NCBI RefSeq assembly: GCF_004115925.1
Contig: NZ_SDDX01000014.1
Span: 62,001 to 126,000, forward strand
From: Lelliottia nimipressuralis
GTDB taxonomy: Bacteria > Pseudomonadota > Gammaproteobacteria > Enterobacterales > Enterobacteriaceae
DNA length: 64,000 nucleotides
Direction of reading: 5' to 3'
The notes beneath the pieces were generated by a model. That model was not told the DNA's origin and did not search any database. It saw only the letters and a list, made by a program, of their open reading frames with translations. Every line of letters begins with the position of its first letter. The stretch's first letter is position 1. Positions 40,920 through 50,876 of the stretch are shown here, piece by piece. Both the position numbers and the translations under genes were made by a program.

Positions 40920-41435
40920 TTATTCGTATGCCAGAGTCCAGTTCGTCACGCCGGTGAAATCACCTTCGGTTGGCGCTTCGCCACCGATGATGTAGGCGGA
41001 GTAAGCCAGGGTGTTATCGCCGTTCTGAAGGGTCTGGCCTGCGGTCGCTTCGCCCAGCGTGATGGTGTTGCTGTCGCCGTCAGTCATCACGATGCCCACG
41101 TCGGTGGCAGAACCGGTCACACCCAGTACCGCGCCGTCAACGCTGGAATCTGCGCCGGTAAAGGTGGTGGAAACGGTGTTTGCCGTATCAACAGAGCAGT
41201 TTTCCAGGTGGATGTAGAAAGGAATCGGAGTAGAAGTCCCGCCGTTTGCTACCGCAGAGCTGGAAACCTGACCCAGGTCGATGGTCTGATCGTCATCGCC
41301 CGCCGCAACGGAGCATGGCGCGTCAATCACGGAGCCGGTGAAAGTCACCACACCGCTACCTTGATCGGCCTGAGCGCCAAATGCAGTTAAACCTGAAGCC
41401 AATACCAGAGCAGAAAAAACGTTATTTAGTTTCAT
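40920..41435 (-). CDS. Major fimbrial subunit (pilin)
   Basis: A 171-residue pilin. Signal peptide 1-23 (cleavage after AQA), then GSGVVTFTGSVIDAPCSV, the typical N-terminal donor strand and first cysteine; the second cysteine is in HLENCSVD. It ends in TNWTLAYE, with the penultimate tyrosine of the family. The start at 41435 gives a normal signal peptide; the frame upstream is AT-rich leader. First gene of the operon. Confidence 0.92.
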   Translation of the reverse strand: MKLNNVFSALVLASGLTAFGAQADQGSGVVTFTGSVIDAPCSVAAGDDDQTIDLGQVSSSAVANGGTSTPIPFYIHLENCSVDTANTVSTTFTGADSSVDGAVLGVTGSATDVGIVMTDGDSNTITLGEATAGQTLQNGDNTLAYSAYIIGGEAPTEGDFTGVTNWTLAYE

Positions 41436-42057
41436 AAAAAGTGGTCCTGTAATTAAGGAAATGACACACAAATAAGATTTTTGATTAATGAATTTTGAGT
41501 AAAACACTCCCGCGCCAGATTAATGCTCTGGCGTCATTCCTTCACAAATCAAAAAATCTCTAAACATATTCATCAGCAAGTTCAAAGCCATTTTCGTATT
41601 TCGGCTTACGCCTCACTGATGCAATAAATAGTAACCCGTAATGACCTAAAAAAAAGGCGAAATAGCCCTTTCAGTCAATAACAAACAACTTCAACAAATA
41701 AGAGATAAAATTAGAATAATAAATACAGCAGATCTCAGCATTAGGTTTTAATACTAACAAAATGCAAAATAATAGATTATCGAACCATGAGTTAACGAAT
41801 CAGGCCCGAGAGACAGACGTAAAATCAGCGCCTGTTGCCGCAGCGCGTTACATCTTCTTTACCCGATTTCACAATACATCAATAGACGCGCGGATTTATT
41901 CATATATAAAGGCGCCGCCTGAAACACGCTGGAATATTCGTTGAGGTTTTTAATTTATTGCATTTTTGTTACACAGGTTACATATCCGTGCTCAGCTTAT
42001 TGCCACCCCCGGCGCAACAGGCATCATGGATATCAACTTCGGCAAGAGAAATAAGCA
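41436..42057. other. Regulatory region between the fimbrial operon and the uhpABC-like genes
   Basis: 622 bases, AT-rich and without a supported gene. It must contain the divergent promoters of the pilin operon and the uhpA-like gene. A nested inverted repeat (41475-41559) is the only clear structure; I found no fimS-like pair of long flanking repeats. Confidence 0.6.
41475..41559. promoter_or_regulatory. Nested inverted repeat in the pilin leader
   Basis: AGATTTTTGATT (41475-41486) is the inverted match of AATCAAAAAATCT (41547-41559) with one extra base. Inside lies a perfect 7-bp stem, CGCCAGA/TCTGGCG (41513-41519 with 41527-41533). It lies 40-125 bases upstream of the pilin start and could be a leader hairpin or an operator. 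Confidence 0.45.
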
Positions 42058-42687
42058 ATGATCAAAGTGGTGCTGGTGGATGACCATGTGGTAGTGCGGT
42101 CGGGTTTTGCGCAGCTGTTAAATCTGGAGGACGACCTGGTGGTCGAAGGCCAGTACAGCAGTGCGGCTGACGCCTGGTCGGCGTTAACCCACAGCGAGAT
42201 TGACGTCGCGGTGCTGGATGTCGCCATGCCCGATGAAAACGGGCTTAGCCTGCTCAAACGTCTGCGCCAGCAGCGCCCGACGTTTCGCGCCATCATTTTG
42301 AGCATCTATGACACACCCGCTTTCGTGCAAAGCGCGCTCGATGCGGGAGCCAGCGGGTATCTCACCAAGCGCTGCGGCCCGGAGGAGCTGGTGCAGGCGG
42401 TGCGCTCCGTCGGCATGGGCGGCCACTATCTCTGCGCCGACGCGGTCAAAGCCCTGCGTGGCGGCCAGCCGGTGTCGAAAGTGCTCGATGTCCTCACCCC
42501 GCGCGAGCGGGAGGTGTTCGATCTGCTGGTAAAAGGCGAAAGCGTCAAGGCCATCGCCTTTACCCTCGAGTTGAGCCATAAGACGGTTCACGTCCACCGC
42601 GCCAACGTGCTGGGAAAATTGCAATGCAGCAGCACCATTGAGCTGGTGCATTTCGCTCTCGACAATCAGCTGCTGACGGGCCACTGA
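42058..42687 (+). CDS. UhpA-like response regulator
   Basis: A 209-residue NarL/LuxR-class regulator. The receiver has the acidic pair DD at 8-9, phospho-acceptor D54 (VLDVAMPD) and conserved Lys in TKRC. The C-terminal helix-turn-helix (about 143-200) includes KTVHVHRANVLGKL, close to UhpA. It overlaps the sensor kinase gene by one base. Likely activates the downstream uptake genes in response to a phosphorylated metabolite, by analogy with UhpA. Confidence 0.9.
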   Translation: MIKVVLVDDHVVVRSGFAQLLNLEDDLVVEGQYSSAADAWSALTHSEIDVAVLDVAMPDENGLSLLKRLRQQRPTFRAIILSIYDTPAFVQSALDAGASGYLTKRCGPEELVQAVRSVGMGGHYLCADAVKALRGGQPVSKVLDVLTPREREVFDLLVKGESVKAIAFTLELSHKTVHVHRANVLGKLQCSSTIELVHFALDNQLLTGH

Positions 42688-44228
42688 TGCGGCGTTCCCT
42701 GCGGCACATTGTTCTCTCCCTGTTTATTATGCTGGCCTGGGGAACCGGCTGGCTGATGCTGTGGACGCTCAGTTTTTATCTCACTCACAACGGCCAGCAG
42801 GCGGTGCTTTTTCTGCCGCAGGGCGTCTATCTGGCGCTGCTGATCCTCCTGTCGCGCCGTTTCTGGCCCGCCGTGGTATTGCCGACGCTCGCCGCCATTC
42901 TCTGGCTGCACAGTGAGCAGTTACTGACAAGCTATCTTATGCTGGCTGCGCCGCCCCTCGGGCTACTCAGTGCTTACGCGGCGCAACGCTACTGGCACCG
43001 TTTTCCCCTGTACTGGCAGCGGCTGTCGCTGCTGATTGCGGCGGTGAGCGTCAACGCGCTGCTGCAAACCCTGTGTCTCGCACCGTTTCTGCAAAGCCCC
43101 GCCACGCTCCTGGGGCTGGCCTCTTTTACCGGCGGCGTGCTGCTGACACCGTTCGTCTATCTGGTGTTTGAGTTTTTACGCCAGCAGCATCGCTACCATC
43201 TTCTCGGGCTGGACACGACCAATCCGCCCTTGCGCACGTCGCTGATCATCTGGTGCAGCCTGTTTTTCATCATCGGGATCGGCACGCAGATGGTGCTCTC
43301 CCCCGCTCTGGAACGCCTGCTGCTGATAGTGGTGTTCCTGCCAAACGTGGTGATGGCGTGGAAATTCGGCTGGCAGGGCGGCGTGCTCTCCGGTCTGCTC
43401 GGCAGCATGATGATCACCATTGCCCGTCAGGTGGGCGTGGGGTTTTCGGACCTGCTGGAGCTGGAGATTTTTCTCGCCACCCAGTCCCTGCTCGGCATCG
43501 GGCTGGGGATCGCCATCAGCCGTCAGCAGCAATTGGCGCTGAATCTCGATCACTATCGCCGCAGGCTCGAAGCGGAGCTGCAGGCCCGTCGGGCGCTGAC
43601 TGAAAAACTGATCCACACGGAAGAAGATACCCGCAAGCATCTGGCGCGCGAGCTGCACGACGAAATCGGCCAGAACATCACGGCGATTCAGATCCAGTCC
43701 CAGTTAGTCAAACGCGCGGGAGATACCCCCCTGGCGGTGGAAGCCGCCGGTCAGATCAACGAGCTGGCGCGACGCATCCACCATTCGACCCGCCAGTTGT
43801 TGCGCCAGCTGCGTCCGCCGGTGCTGGATCAACTCTCGCTTCAGGAGGCGCTGCACCATCTGGTGAACGAATTCGCCTTCGCCGAGCGCGGCATCGACTG
43901 CCGTTTTGACTGGCAGCTGGCCGCCCCGCCGCAAAACGAAACCCTGGTCTTTACCCTCTATCGCCTGTTGCAGGAGTTGCTGAATAACGTCAGCAAACAC
44001 GCAGACGCCAGCGAAGTGCGGATCGTCTTGCGCCAGCACCATGGCCGCCTGTTGCTGGAGGTCACGGACAACGGCAGCGGAATTGCGCCGGACAATGCGC
44101 CCGGCTTTGGTATTCAGGGCATGCGCGAGCGCGTACACGCCCTGGGCGGTGAATTTACCCTTGAGTCGCAGGACGGCACTCGCGTAATTGTTAACTTGCC
44201 CACAATTTTGCAACAAACACCGCACTAA
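42687..44228 (+). CDS. UhpB-like sensor histidine kinase (MASE1)
   Basis: A 513-residue membrane kinase. About eight hydrophobic segments in residues 1-280 form a MASE1-type sensor. A HisKA_3 dimerisation helix carries the phospho-acceptor H324 in ARELHDEIGQN, and a HATPase domain follows (NNVSKHADAS, VTDNGSGI, GFGIQGMRERV). In the Uhp system UhpB is activated by contact with UhpC; the same order uhpA-B-C holds here. Confidence 0.9.
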   Translation: MRRSLRHIVLSLFIMLAWGTGWLMLWTLSFYLTHNGQQAVLFLPQGVYLALLILLSRRFWPAVVLPTLAAILWLHSEQLLTSYLMLAAPPLGLLSAYAAQRYWHRFPLYWQRLSLLIAAVSVNALLQTLCLAPFLQSPATLLGLASFTGGVLLTPFVYLVFEFLRQQHRYHLLGLDTTNPPLRTSLIIWCSLFFIIGIGTQMVLSPALERLLLIVVFLPNVVMAWKFGWQGGVLSGLLGSMMITIARQVGVGFSDLLELEIFLATQSLLGIGLGIAISRQQQLALNLDHYRRRLEAELQARRALTEKLIHTEEDTRKHLARELHDEIGQNITAIQIQSQLVKRAGDTPLAVEAAGQINELARRIHHSTRQLLRQLRPPVLDQLSLQEALHHLVNEFAFAERGIDCRFDWQLAAPPQNETLVFTLYRLLQELLNNVSKHADASEVRIVLRQHHGRLLLEVTDNGSGIAPDNAPGFGIQGMRERVHALGGEFTLESQDGTRVIVNLPTILQQTPH

Positions 44229-44313
44229 CCAGGAAAAAGTCTTAGTCACTCCAGACTTTCTCTCATCCCTTTTGTCTTGCACTTCCCTACAGTCAGCTCA
44301 AACGGAGAACGCC

Positions 44314-45615
44314 ATGCACGCACTGTCTGCTGAACAGATTTCTCAACGCTATCGGGCCCTGCGCCCACGCTTGTTGCTGTGCATGGTGGTGGGCTACGCG
44401 GCGTTTTACCTGACGCGTAAAAGCGTCAATTACGTTCTGCCCGCCCTGCAGATGGATTTGGGGCTGAGTAAAAGCGATATCGGGCTTATCGGGTCGCTGT
44501 TTTATCTGAGCTACGGTCTGTCGAAATTTGCCGCCGGACTGTGGCATGACCGCCACGGGCAGCGGGCGTTTATGGGGATCGGCCTGCTGGCCACCGGGGT
44601 GCTAAACGTGCTGTTCACCTTCAGCGATTCGTTTGGCCTGCTGCTGTTCATCTGGACGTTGAACGGATTCTTTCAGGGATGGGGCTGGCCGCCCTGCGCG
44701 CGCCTGCTCACCCACTGGTATTCGCGCAACGAGCGCGGCTTCTGGTGGGGATGCTGGAATACCTCCATCAACATCGGTGGGGCGATTATTCCGTTGATAT
44801 GTGCCTTTGCCGCCCATCTCTGGGGCTGGCAGGCGGCGATGCTGACACCGGGGATTATCAGCATTGTGCTCGGCATTTGGCTGACCACGCAACTGCGGGG
44901 GACACCGCAGGAAGAGGGTCTGCCAACGGTCGGGGAGTGGCGCAACGATCCGCTGGAGCTGCGCCAGGAGCAGCAAAGTCCGCCGATGGGTTTGTGGCAG
45001 ATGTTACGCACCACCATGCTGCAAAACCCGATGATCTGGCTGCTCGGTGCCTCCTATGTGCTGGTCTATTTGATCCGCATCGCGCTGAACGACTGGGGGA
45101 ACATCTGGCTGTCGGAGAGCCACGGCGTCAATCTGCTCAGCGCCAACGCGACGGTGATGCTGTTTGAGGTCGGCGGTTTGCTCGGCGCGCTATTCGCCGG
45201 ATGGGGCTCGGATCTGCTGTTCAGCGGGCAGCGTGCGCCGATGATTTTGCTCTTCACGCTGGGCCTGATGGTTTCTGTCGCCGCACTGTGGCTGGCGCCG
45301 GTTCACCACTACGCTCTGCTGGCGATCTGTTTTTTTGCGGTCGGATTTTTTGTCTTTGGGCCGCAAATGCTGATTGGTCTTGCCGCCGTCGAATGCGGAC
45401 ACAAGCAGGCGGCAGGCTCAATAACCGGTTTTCTCGGCGTCTTTGCCTATCTGGGGGCTTCGCTTGCCGGATGGCCGCTGTCACTGGTTATTGAACATTA
45501 CGGCTGGTCGGGGATGTTCAGTTTGCTCTCTATCGCCGCCGTACTGATGGGTTTATTACTGATGCCGCTGCTGATGTCGGGCATCACCGCTTCTCGCAGT
45601 CACATAACGTCTTAA
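44314..45615 (+). CDS. UhpC-like MFS sensor/transporter
   Basis: A 433-residue organophosphate:phosphate antiporter-family protein with 12 predicted membrane segments. The N-terminal block YAAFYLTRKSVNYVLPAL and loop HDRHGQRAFM are typical of UhpC/UhpT/GlpT. By gene order after an UhpB-like kinase it is the probable sugar-phosphate sensor, though it could also transport. The ATG at 44314 follows ACGGAGAACGCC; earlier starts lie inside the kinase gene. Confidence 0.88.
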   Translation: MHALSAEQISQRYRALRPRLLLCMVVGYAAFYLTRKSVNYVLPALQMDLGLSKSDIGLIGSLFYLSYGLSKFAAGLWHDRHGQRAFMGIGLLATGVLNVLFTFSDSFGLLLFIWTLNGFFQGWGWPPCARLLTHWYSRNERGFWWGCWNTSINIGGAIIPLICAFAAHLWGWQAAMLTPGIISIVLGIWLTTQLRGTPQEEGLPTVGEWRNDPLELRQEQQSPPMGLWQMLRTTMLQNPMIWLLGASYVLVYLIRIALNDWGNIWLSESHGVNLLSANATVMLFEVGGLLGALFAGWGSDLLFSGQRAPMILLFTLGLMVSVAALWLAPVHHYALLAICFFAVGFFVFGPQMLIGLAAVECGHKQAAGSITGFLGVFAYLGASLAGWPLSLVIEHYGWSGMFSLLSIAAVLMGLLLMPLLMSGITASRSHITS

Positions 45616-45627
45616 AAGGGCTGAATA

Positions 45628-46659
45628 ATGAAAACAACGCTTCTCTCTACCCTCATTGCTTCCGGGATCGCGCTGGCTACTTTGACCGGTGCCGCACAGG
45701 CCAAAGGCCGTCTGGTGGTCTATTGCAGCGCCACCAACGAAATGTGCGAAGTCGAAACCAAAGCGTTCGGCGATAAGTACGACGTCAAAACCTCGTTTAT
45801 CCGCAACGGTTCCGGCAGCACGCTGGCGAAAGTCGATGCCGAGAAGAAAAACCCGCAGGCAGACGTCTGGTACGGCGGCACGCTGGACCCTCAGTCTCAG
45901 GCCGGGGAAATGGGGCTGCTGCAGCCATACAAATCAAAAAATCTTGAGCAGATCATGGAGAAATTCCGCGATCCCGCCAAGGTGAAAGGCAACCTCTCCT
46001 CCGCCGTTTACGTCGGTATTTTGGGCTTTGGCGTCAACACCCAGCGCCTGAAAGAGAAAAACCTGCCGGTACCGAAGTGCTGGAAAGATCTGACCAAACC
46101 GGAATACAAAGGCGAGATCCAGATCGCCGATCCGCAAAGCTCCGGCACCGCCTATACCGCGCTGGCAACCTTCGTGCAGCTGTGGGGCGAAGATCAGGCG
46201 TTTGACTACCTGAAACAGCTCAACGGCAATGTCTCCCAGTACACCAAATCCGGCATCGCTCCGGCGCGTAACGCCGCGCGCGGTGAAACCGCCATCGGCA
46301 TTGGTTTCCTGCACGACTACTCGCTGGAAAAAGAACAGGGCGCACCGCTGGAGCTGATTTCGCCGTGCGAAGGCACCGGGTATGAGATCGGCGGCGTCAG
46401 CATTCTGAAAGGCGCGCGTAACGAAGAGAACGCGAAGCTGTTCGTGGACTGGGTGCTGTCAAAAGAGGCGCAGGAGCTGGCGTGGAAGAAAGGCAAATCC
46501 TACCAAATCCTGACCAACACCACCGCCGAGACCTCGCCGAACTCCCTGAAACTCGACGATCTGAAGCTGATTAGCTACGACATGGACAAGTACGGCTCAA
46601 CGGATGTGCGCAAAGCGCTGATCAACAAATGGGTCAGCGACGTGAAGATGGGTAAATAA
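45628..46659 (+). CDS. afuA: AfuA, periplasmic sugar-phosphate-binding protein
   Basis: A 343-residue substrate-binding protein with a signal peptide of about 25 residues (cleavage after AQA). The family was long annotated as ferric-iron binding, but AfuA was shown to bind hexose and heptose phosphates. The His-Asp pair at 229-230 (FLHDYS) and Glu253 (GYEIGG) have the spacing I recall for its phosphate-sugar ligands. It lies 12 bases after the UhpC-like gene, which fits sugar-phosphate uptake. Confidence 0.88.
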   Translation: MKTTLLSTLIASGIALATLTGAAQAKGRLVVYCSATNEMCEVETKAFGDKYDVKTSFIRNGSGSTLAKVDAEKKNPQADVWYGGTLDPQSQAGEMGLLQPYKSKNLEQIMEKFRDPAKVKGNLSSAVYVGILGFGVNTQRLKEKNLPVPKCWKDLTKPEYKGEIQIADPQSSGTAYTALATFVQLWGEDQAFDYLKQLNGNVSQYTKSGIAPARNAARGETAIGIGFLHDYSLEKEQGAPLELISPCEGTGYEIGGVSILKGARNEENAKLFVDWVLSKEAQELAWKKGKSYQILTNTTAETSPNSLKLDDLKLISYDMDKYGSTDVRKALINKWVSDVKMGK

Positions 46660-46677
46660 GCCCGCGATACGTGGTCA

Positions 46678-46709
46678 ATGCCGGGTGGCGTCTGCGCGTG
46701 ACCCGGCCA
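46678..46709 (+). repeat. REP-like unit between afuA and afuB
   Basis: A GCCGGGTGGCG...GACCCGGC palindrome lies in the 77-base gap after the binding protein gene. REP units after the first cistron can protect upstream mRNA, as between malE and malF, giving excess binding protein. Confidence 0.7.
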
Positions 46710-46736
46710 ACATTTTCCTCAACACCCGGAAAACTT

Positions 46737-48815
46737 ATGTCACACACACTCGCTCTTCATCCCGTCAAAAAACGGGATGCGGTATTCCTGTGGGTTTTAG
46801 TCGGCTGGCTGGCGTTTGCGCTGCTGCCGAGCTGGAGCCTCGATTACGGCCTGCTGGAGTCGACGCGAGAGGAGATTCTCGACGCCTACAGCTGGTCCCA
46901 TTTCAATATCAGTTGGCTGTGGTATTTGCTGCCAAGCCTGCTGCTGGTGCGGCCGTTTAACGAAGCGAAGCGCGAGCAGCGCAGCCGCCACTATCTCGAC
47001 GCCGGTTGGGCGCTGCTGTGCATGGCCTTTATCGTCGTCAGCGCTACGGTGGAAGGACGCGGGTTAGGCTTCGCCACCATTGTGCTGTTCGTTGCTCTCG
47101 GCGCGATTATGACTCTGGCGCTGACGCGTCTGGAGTGGCTGGGCGGCGACCGCTTTGTAATTGGCTCGCTGATCACCATTGTGGCCCTGATCGGCATCTT
47201 TATCGTCTGGCCGAGCATCGCGATTTTCATTCCGATGTTCACCAACGACGCCGGGGAGTTCGCCCCGCTGGCCTTTATGAATGTGCTGTCCCAGGCGCAC
47301 ATCGTGCAGGTGATTATCAACTCCGTGCTGCTGTCGATTGCCGTCGGTATCGGCTGTACTTTCTTCGGGCTGGTGCTGGCGATCTACACCACCCGCATCG
47401 CGAAACGCAGCGCCATCATTGGCCGCATCTTCTCGATCCTGCCGATCGTCACCCCGCCGTTTGTGGTGGGTTTAGGCGTGACGCTGATGATGGGCCGCTC
47501 CGGCTACATCACCGAGCTGATGGTCGACTGGTTCGGCCTGACCAACACCAACTGGCTGTACGGTTTCACCGGTATCTGGCTGGCGCAGGTGCTGGCGTTT
47601 ACCCCGATGGCTTTTATGATCCTCGACGGCGCGATCAAAACCATCCATCCCTCGCTGGAAGAGGCTTCCTATACGCTGCGCGCCAGCCGCTGGCAGACCT
47701 TTAACGGCGTCTTCGTGCCGCTGCTGAAACCCGCGCTCGCCAACGCGTTTCTGATCGTGATCGTCCAGTCGCTGGCCGACTTCAGTAACCCGCTGGTGCT
47801 CGGCGGTAACTTCGACGTGTTAGCCACCCAAATCTACTTCTACATCACCGGCTCGCAGCTCGATTATCAGGCCGCCAGCACCCTCGGCGCGTTCCTGCTG
47901 GTCTTCTCCCTGCTGGTGTTCTGCATTCAGTACATGTGGATCGGCAAGCGCTCGTACGTCACGGTCTCCGGCAAATCCTACCGTGGCGACGTGCAGCCCC
48001 TGCCGGTGACGCTGGTGTGGAGCGTGGTCGCCCTGCTGACGGTGTGGATCGCCTTTAACGCCCTGCTTTACGGCAGCATTTTCTACGGCAGCTTTACGGT
48101 CAACTGGGGCGTGGATTACACCCTGACGCTGGACAACTTTATCAAGCTGTTCGGCCAGGGCATGAGCGACGGCGCATGGCCTTCGCTGCTCGATACCCTG
48201 CTCTACGCCGGGATCGCCGCGCCGATCACCGCCGGTTTTGGTCTGCTGATCGCCTGGGTCGTCGTGCGCCAGCAGTTCAAAGGCAAAAAGACCATCGAAT
48301 TCACCACCATGCTGTGCTTCGCCGTGCCGGGTACGGTGGCGGGTGTGTCGTACATTCTGGCCTTTAACAGCGCCCCGGTTTACCTCACCGGCACCGCGGC
48401 GATTGTGATTATTTCGATGGTGATGCGTAACGTGCCGGTCGGCATTCGCGCCGGGATTGCGGGCTTAGGGCAGATCGACAAATCGCTCGATGAGGCCTCT
48501 CTTAGCCTGCGTGCGGGCTCCCTGCGCACCATCACCCACATTCTGCTGCCGCTGCTGCGCCCGGCGATTCTGTCGGCGCTGATCTACAGCTTCGTGCGTG
48601 CCATTACTACCGTCAGCGCCATTGTGTTCCTCGTCACGCCAGACACCCGCGTGGCCACGGCCTACATTCTGAACCGCGTGGAAGACGGCGAGTACGGCGT
48701 GGCGATTGCCTACGGCTCAATCCTGATTGTGGTCATGCTGGCGATCATTTTCCTCTTTGACTGGCTGATCGGTGAGGCGCGTACCTCCCGTTCCAAAGCT
48801 AAAAACCAGGCGTAA
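46737..48815 (+). CDS. afuB: AfuB, sugar-phosphate ABC transporter permease
   Basis: A 692-residue fused double permease with two binding-protein-dependent modules. Each has an EAA-type loop ([16 protein letters not shown] and [16 protein letters not shown]) and six or more membrane segments. The start at 46737 (MSHTLALHP) follows CCCGGAAAAC and excludes the REP sequence upstream. Partner of AfuA and AfuC in the inner membrane. Confidence 0.9.
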   Translation: MSHTLALHPVKKRDAVFLWVLVGWLAFALLPSWSLDYGLLESTREEILDAYSWSHFNISWLWYLLPSLLLVRPFNEAKREQRSRHYLDAGWALLCMAFIVVSATVEGRGLGFATIVLFVALGAIMTLALTRLEWLGGDRFVIGSLITIVALIGIFIVWPSIAIFIPMFTNDAGEFAPLAFMNVLSQAHIVQVIINSVLLSIAVGIGCTFFGLVLAIYTTRIAKRSAIIGRIFSILPIVTPPFVVGLGVTLMMGRSGYITELMVDWFGLTNTNWLYGFTGIWLAQVLAFTPMAFMILDGAIKTIHPSLEEASYTLRASRWQTFNGVFVPLLKPALANAFLIVIVQSLADFSNPLVLGGNFDVLATQIYFYITGSQLDYQAASTLGAFLLVFSLLVFCIQYMWIGKRSYVTVSGKSYRGDVQPLPVTLVWSVVALLTVWIAFNALLYGSIFYGSFTVNWGVDYTLTLDNFIKLFGQGMSDGAWPSLLDTLLYAGIAAPITAGFGLLIAWVVVRQQFKGKKTIEFTTMLCFAVPGTVAGVSYILAFNSAPVYLTGTAAIVIISMVMRNVPVGIRAGIAGLGQIDKSLDEASLSLRAGSLRTITHILLPLLRPAILSALIYSFVRAITTVSAIVFLVTPDTRVATAYILNRVEDGEYGVAIAYGSILIVVMLAIIFLFDWLIGEARTSRSKAKNQA

Positions 48816-48819
48816 AACT

Positions 48820-49866
48820 ATGACTCAGAAACATTTCGTTGAACTGCGCAATGTCACCAAGCGCTTCGGGAATAATACCGTTATCGAGAACATCAACCTG
48901 GCGATCCCGCAGGGACAGATGGTGACGCTCCTCGGCCCGTCCGGCTGTGGGAAAACCACCGTCCTGCGCCTGGTCGCCGGGCTGGAAAAGCCGACTGAAG
49001 GGCAGATTCTGATTGATGGCGAGGATGTGACTCATCGCTCCATCCAGCAGCGTGATATCTGCATGGTGTTCCAGTCTTACGCCCTGTTTCCGCATATGTC
49101 GCTGGGCGAGAACGTCGGCTACGGCCTGAAAATGCTCGGCGTGTCGCGCGCGGAAACCAAAGCCCGGGTGAAAGAGGCGCTGGCGATGGTCGATCTGGAA
49201 GGGTTTGAAGATCGCTATGTCGATCAGATCTCCGGCGGCCAGCAGCAGCGCGTGGCCCTCGCGCGCGCGCTGATCCTCAAACCGAAAGTGCTGCTGTTTG
49301 ATGAGCCGCTGAGTAACCTCGACGCCAACCTGCGCCGCAGTATGCGCGACAAAATTCGCGAGCTGCAAAAGCAGTTCAATATCACGTCACTCTACGTGAC
49401 GCACGATCAGAGCGAGGCGTTTGCGGTGTCGGACACGGTGCTGGTGATGAACAAAGGCAATATTATGCAGATCGGTTCGCCGCAGGATCTCTATCGCCAG
49501 CCCGCGTCGCGTTTTATGGCGAGCTTTATGGGCGACGCAAACCTGTTCCCGGCCCGCTTTAGCGACGATTACGTGGAGATCCACGGCTATCGTCTGCCGC
49601 GCCCGATGCACTTTGCGCGTGAAGGTTCCGGCTCCGTCGGCGTGCGCCCGGAAGCCATCACCCTGAGCGAACGCGGAGACGACAGCCAGCGCTGTATTAT
49701 TCGTCACGTCGCCTACATGGGGCCGCAGTACGAGGTAATTGTGGAGTGGCACGGGCAGGAGATTTTGCTGCAGGTTAACGCCACGCGTCTGCAGCCCAAC
49801 GAAGGCGACCATTACTACCTGGAGATCCACCCGTACGGCATGTTTGTGCTGGCAGACGCGGCGTGA
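48820..49866 (+). CDS. afuC: AfuC, sugar-phosphate ABC transporter ATPase
   Basis: A 348-residue ATPase with Walker [10 protein letters not shown], signature ISGGQQQR, Walker [13 protein letters not shown], switch histidine in YVTHDQSEA, and a C-terminal TOBE-like regulatory domain. It closely follows E. coli AfuC, often labelled FbpC. It starts four bases after the afuB stop and ends the operon before a REP cluster. Confidence 0.92.
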   Translation: MTQKHFVELRNVTKRFGNNTVIENINLAIPQGQMVTLLGPSGCGKTTVLRLVAGLEKPTEGQILIDGEDVTHRSIQQRDICMVFQSYALFPHMSLGENVGYGLKMLGVSRAETKARVKEALAMVDLEGFEDRYVDQISGGQQQRVALARALILKPKVLLFDEPLSNLDANLRRSMRDKIRELQKQFNITSLYVTHDQSEAFAVSDTVLVMNKGNIMQIGSPQDLYRQPASRFMASFMGDANLFPARFSDDYVEIHGYRLPRPMHFAREGSGSVGVRPEAITLSERGDDSQRCIIRHVAYMGPQYEVIVEWHGQEILLQVNATRLQPNEGDHYYLEIHPYGMFVLADAA

Positions 49867-49869
49867 GTT

Positions 49870-49942
49870 CGCCCGGCGGCGTTACGCGTGCCGGGCCTGC
49901 GGGTTTTCAAGCCGGGTCAGGCGAAGCCGCCGCCCGGCGATG
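49870..49942. repeat. REP-like cluster between afuC and mmuM
   Basis: Inverted GC-rich units (CGCCCGGCGGCG...GCCGGGCCTG and AAGCCGGGTCAGGCG...CGCCGCCCGGCG) fill the gap where afuC and mmuM converge. Confidence 0.65.
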
Positions 49943-49943
49943 C

Positions 49944-50876
49944 TTAGCGCAGAGCCTTAAGCTCAGCAATATCCTTCGGCGTGGTGCGACAGCACCCGCC
50001 AATCAGCTTTGCCCCTGCCGCAATCCACTGCGGCAGATACCCCGCCAGCGTTTCACAGGCTTCGCCGTGATGGTGCCAGGTTTTGCTCACCGCGTCGTAG
50101 TGCTCACCGGAATTCGGATAGACCACCAGCGGTAGATCCGTCAGCGTGTGCAGATGCTGAAGCGCCGCCGTGGTGTTTTCCAGCGCAATACAGTTTATCC
50201 CCAGCGCCACAATCTGCGGATTATCCGCCAGCGCAGCCACTACCTCTCGCAGCGGCGTGCCGTCGCTCAGATGCTCGCTGTCGCGCAGGGTAAACGAGAA
50301 CCACGCTTTCGCGCGGGGATAGCTTTCCAGCAGCGCTGCCAGCACGGCGATCTCCGCAAAAGAGGGGAGCGTTTCGCAGGCCAGCAGATCGGCCCCCGCA
50401 TCCAGCAGGGCTTCCACCCGCGAACAGTGAAAATCGGTAAACGCCGCAGCGCTTCGGACGTAATCCCCGCGATATTCTGAGCCGTCCGCCAGAAACGCGC
50501 CGTAAGGCCCCACGGAACCGGCCACCAGCAGCGTGCCCGCCTGCGGGTTTTCCGCCAGACAGGCTTCACGCGCTTTGCGCGCCAGCTCCACGCTTTTGCC
50601 GATCAGCGCGCGGGATTGCGCTTCATCGTAGCCGCGTGCGGCAAACCCTTCTGCCGTCGCCTGATAGCTGGCGGTAATCGCCACCTGCGCGCCGGCGCGG
50701 AAATAATCGAGATGCACTTCGCGGATCAGCTCCGGGTTCTCCACCAGCACTTTGGCGGACCACAGGCTGTCGGCAAGGTGACAACCGCGCGCTTCCAGTT
50801 CCGTCGCCATCGCTCCGTCCAGCACGATAAAGGGCTGTGTTTCAAGGAGGGTGGTAAGCGGATTATTCTGCGACAT
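49944..50876 (-). CDS. mmuM: Homocysteine S-methyltransferase MmuM
   Basis: Transfers a methyl group from S-methylmethionine (or SAM) to homocysteine, giving methionine. It is 310 residues long as in E. coli. The zinc cysteines are in GINCIAL and the C-terminal GGCCRTTP. It overlaps mmuP by 14 bases. Under the MetJ site upstream of mmuP. Confidence 0.95.
   Translation of the reverse strand: MSQNNPLTTLLETQPFIVLDGAMATELEARGCHLADSLWSAKVLVENPELIREVHLDYFRAGAQVAITASYQATAEGFAARGYDEAQSRALIGKSVELARKAREACLAENPQAGTLLVAGSVGPYGAFLADGSEYRGDYVRSAAAFTDFHCSRVEALLDAGADLLACETLPSFAEIAVLAALLESYPRAKAWFSFTLRDSEHLSDGTPLREVVAALADNPQIVALGINCIALENTTAALQHLHTLTDLPLVVYPNSGEHYDAVSKTWHHHGEACETLAGYLPQWIAAGAKLIGGCCRTTPKDIAELKALR

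Noticed and set aside
41436..42057. Phase-variable invertible promoter element of fimS type
   Set aside because: No long flanking inverted repeats about 300 bases apart and no recombinase gene nearby; only a short nested repeat.
45628..49866. Ferric-iron transporter (FbpABC) label
   Set aside because: The neighbouring UhpABC-like genes and AfuA-type ligand residues fit sugar-phosphate import better; no iron-regulatory site was seen.
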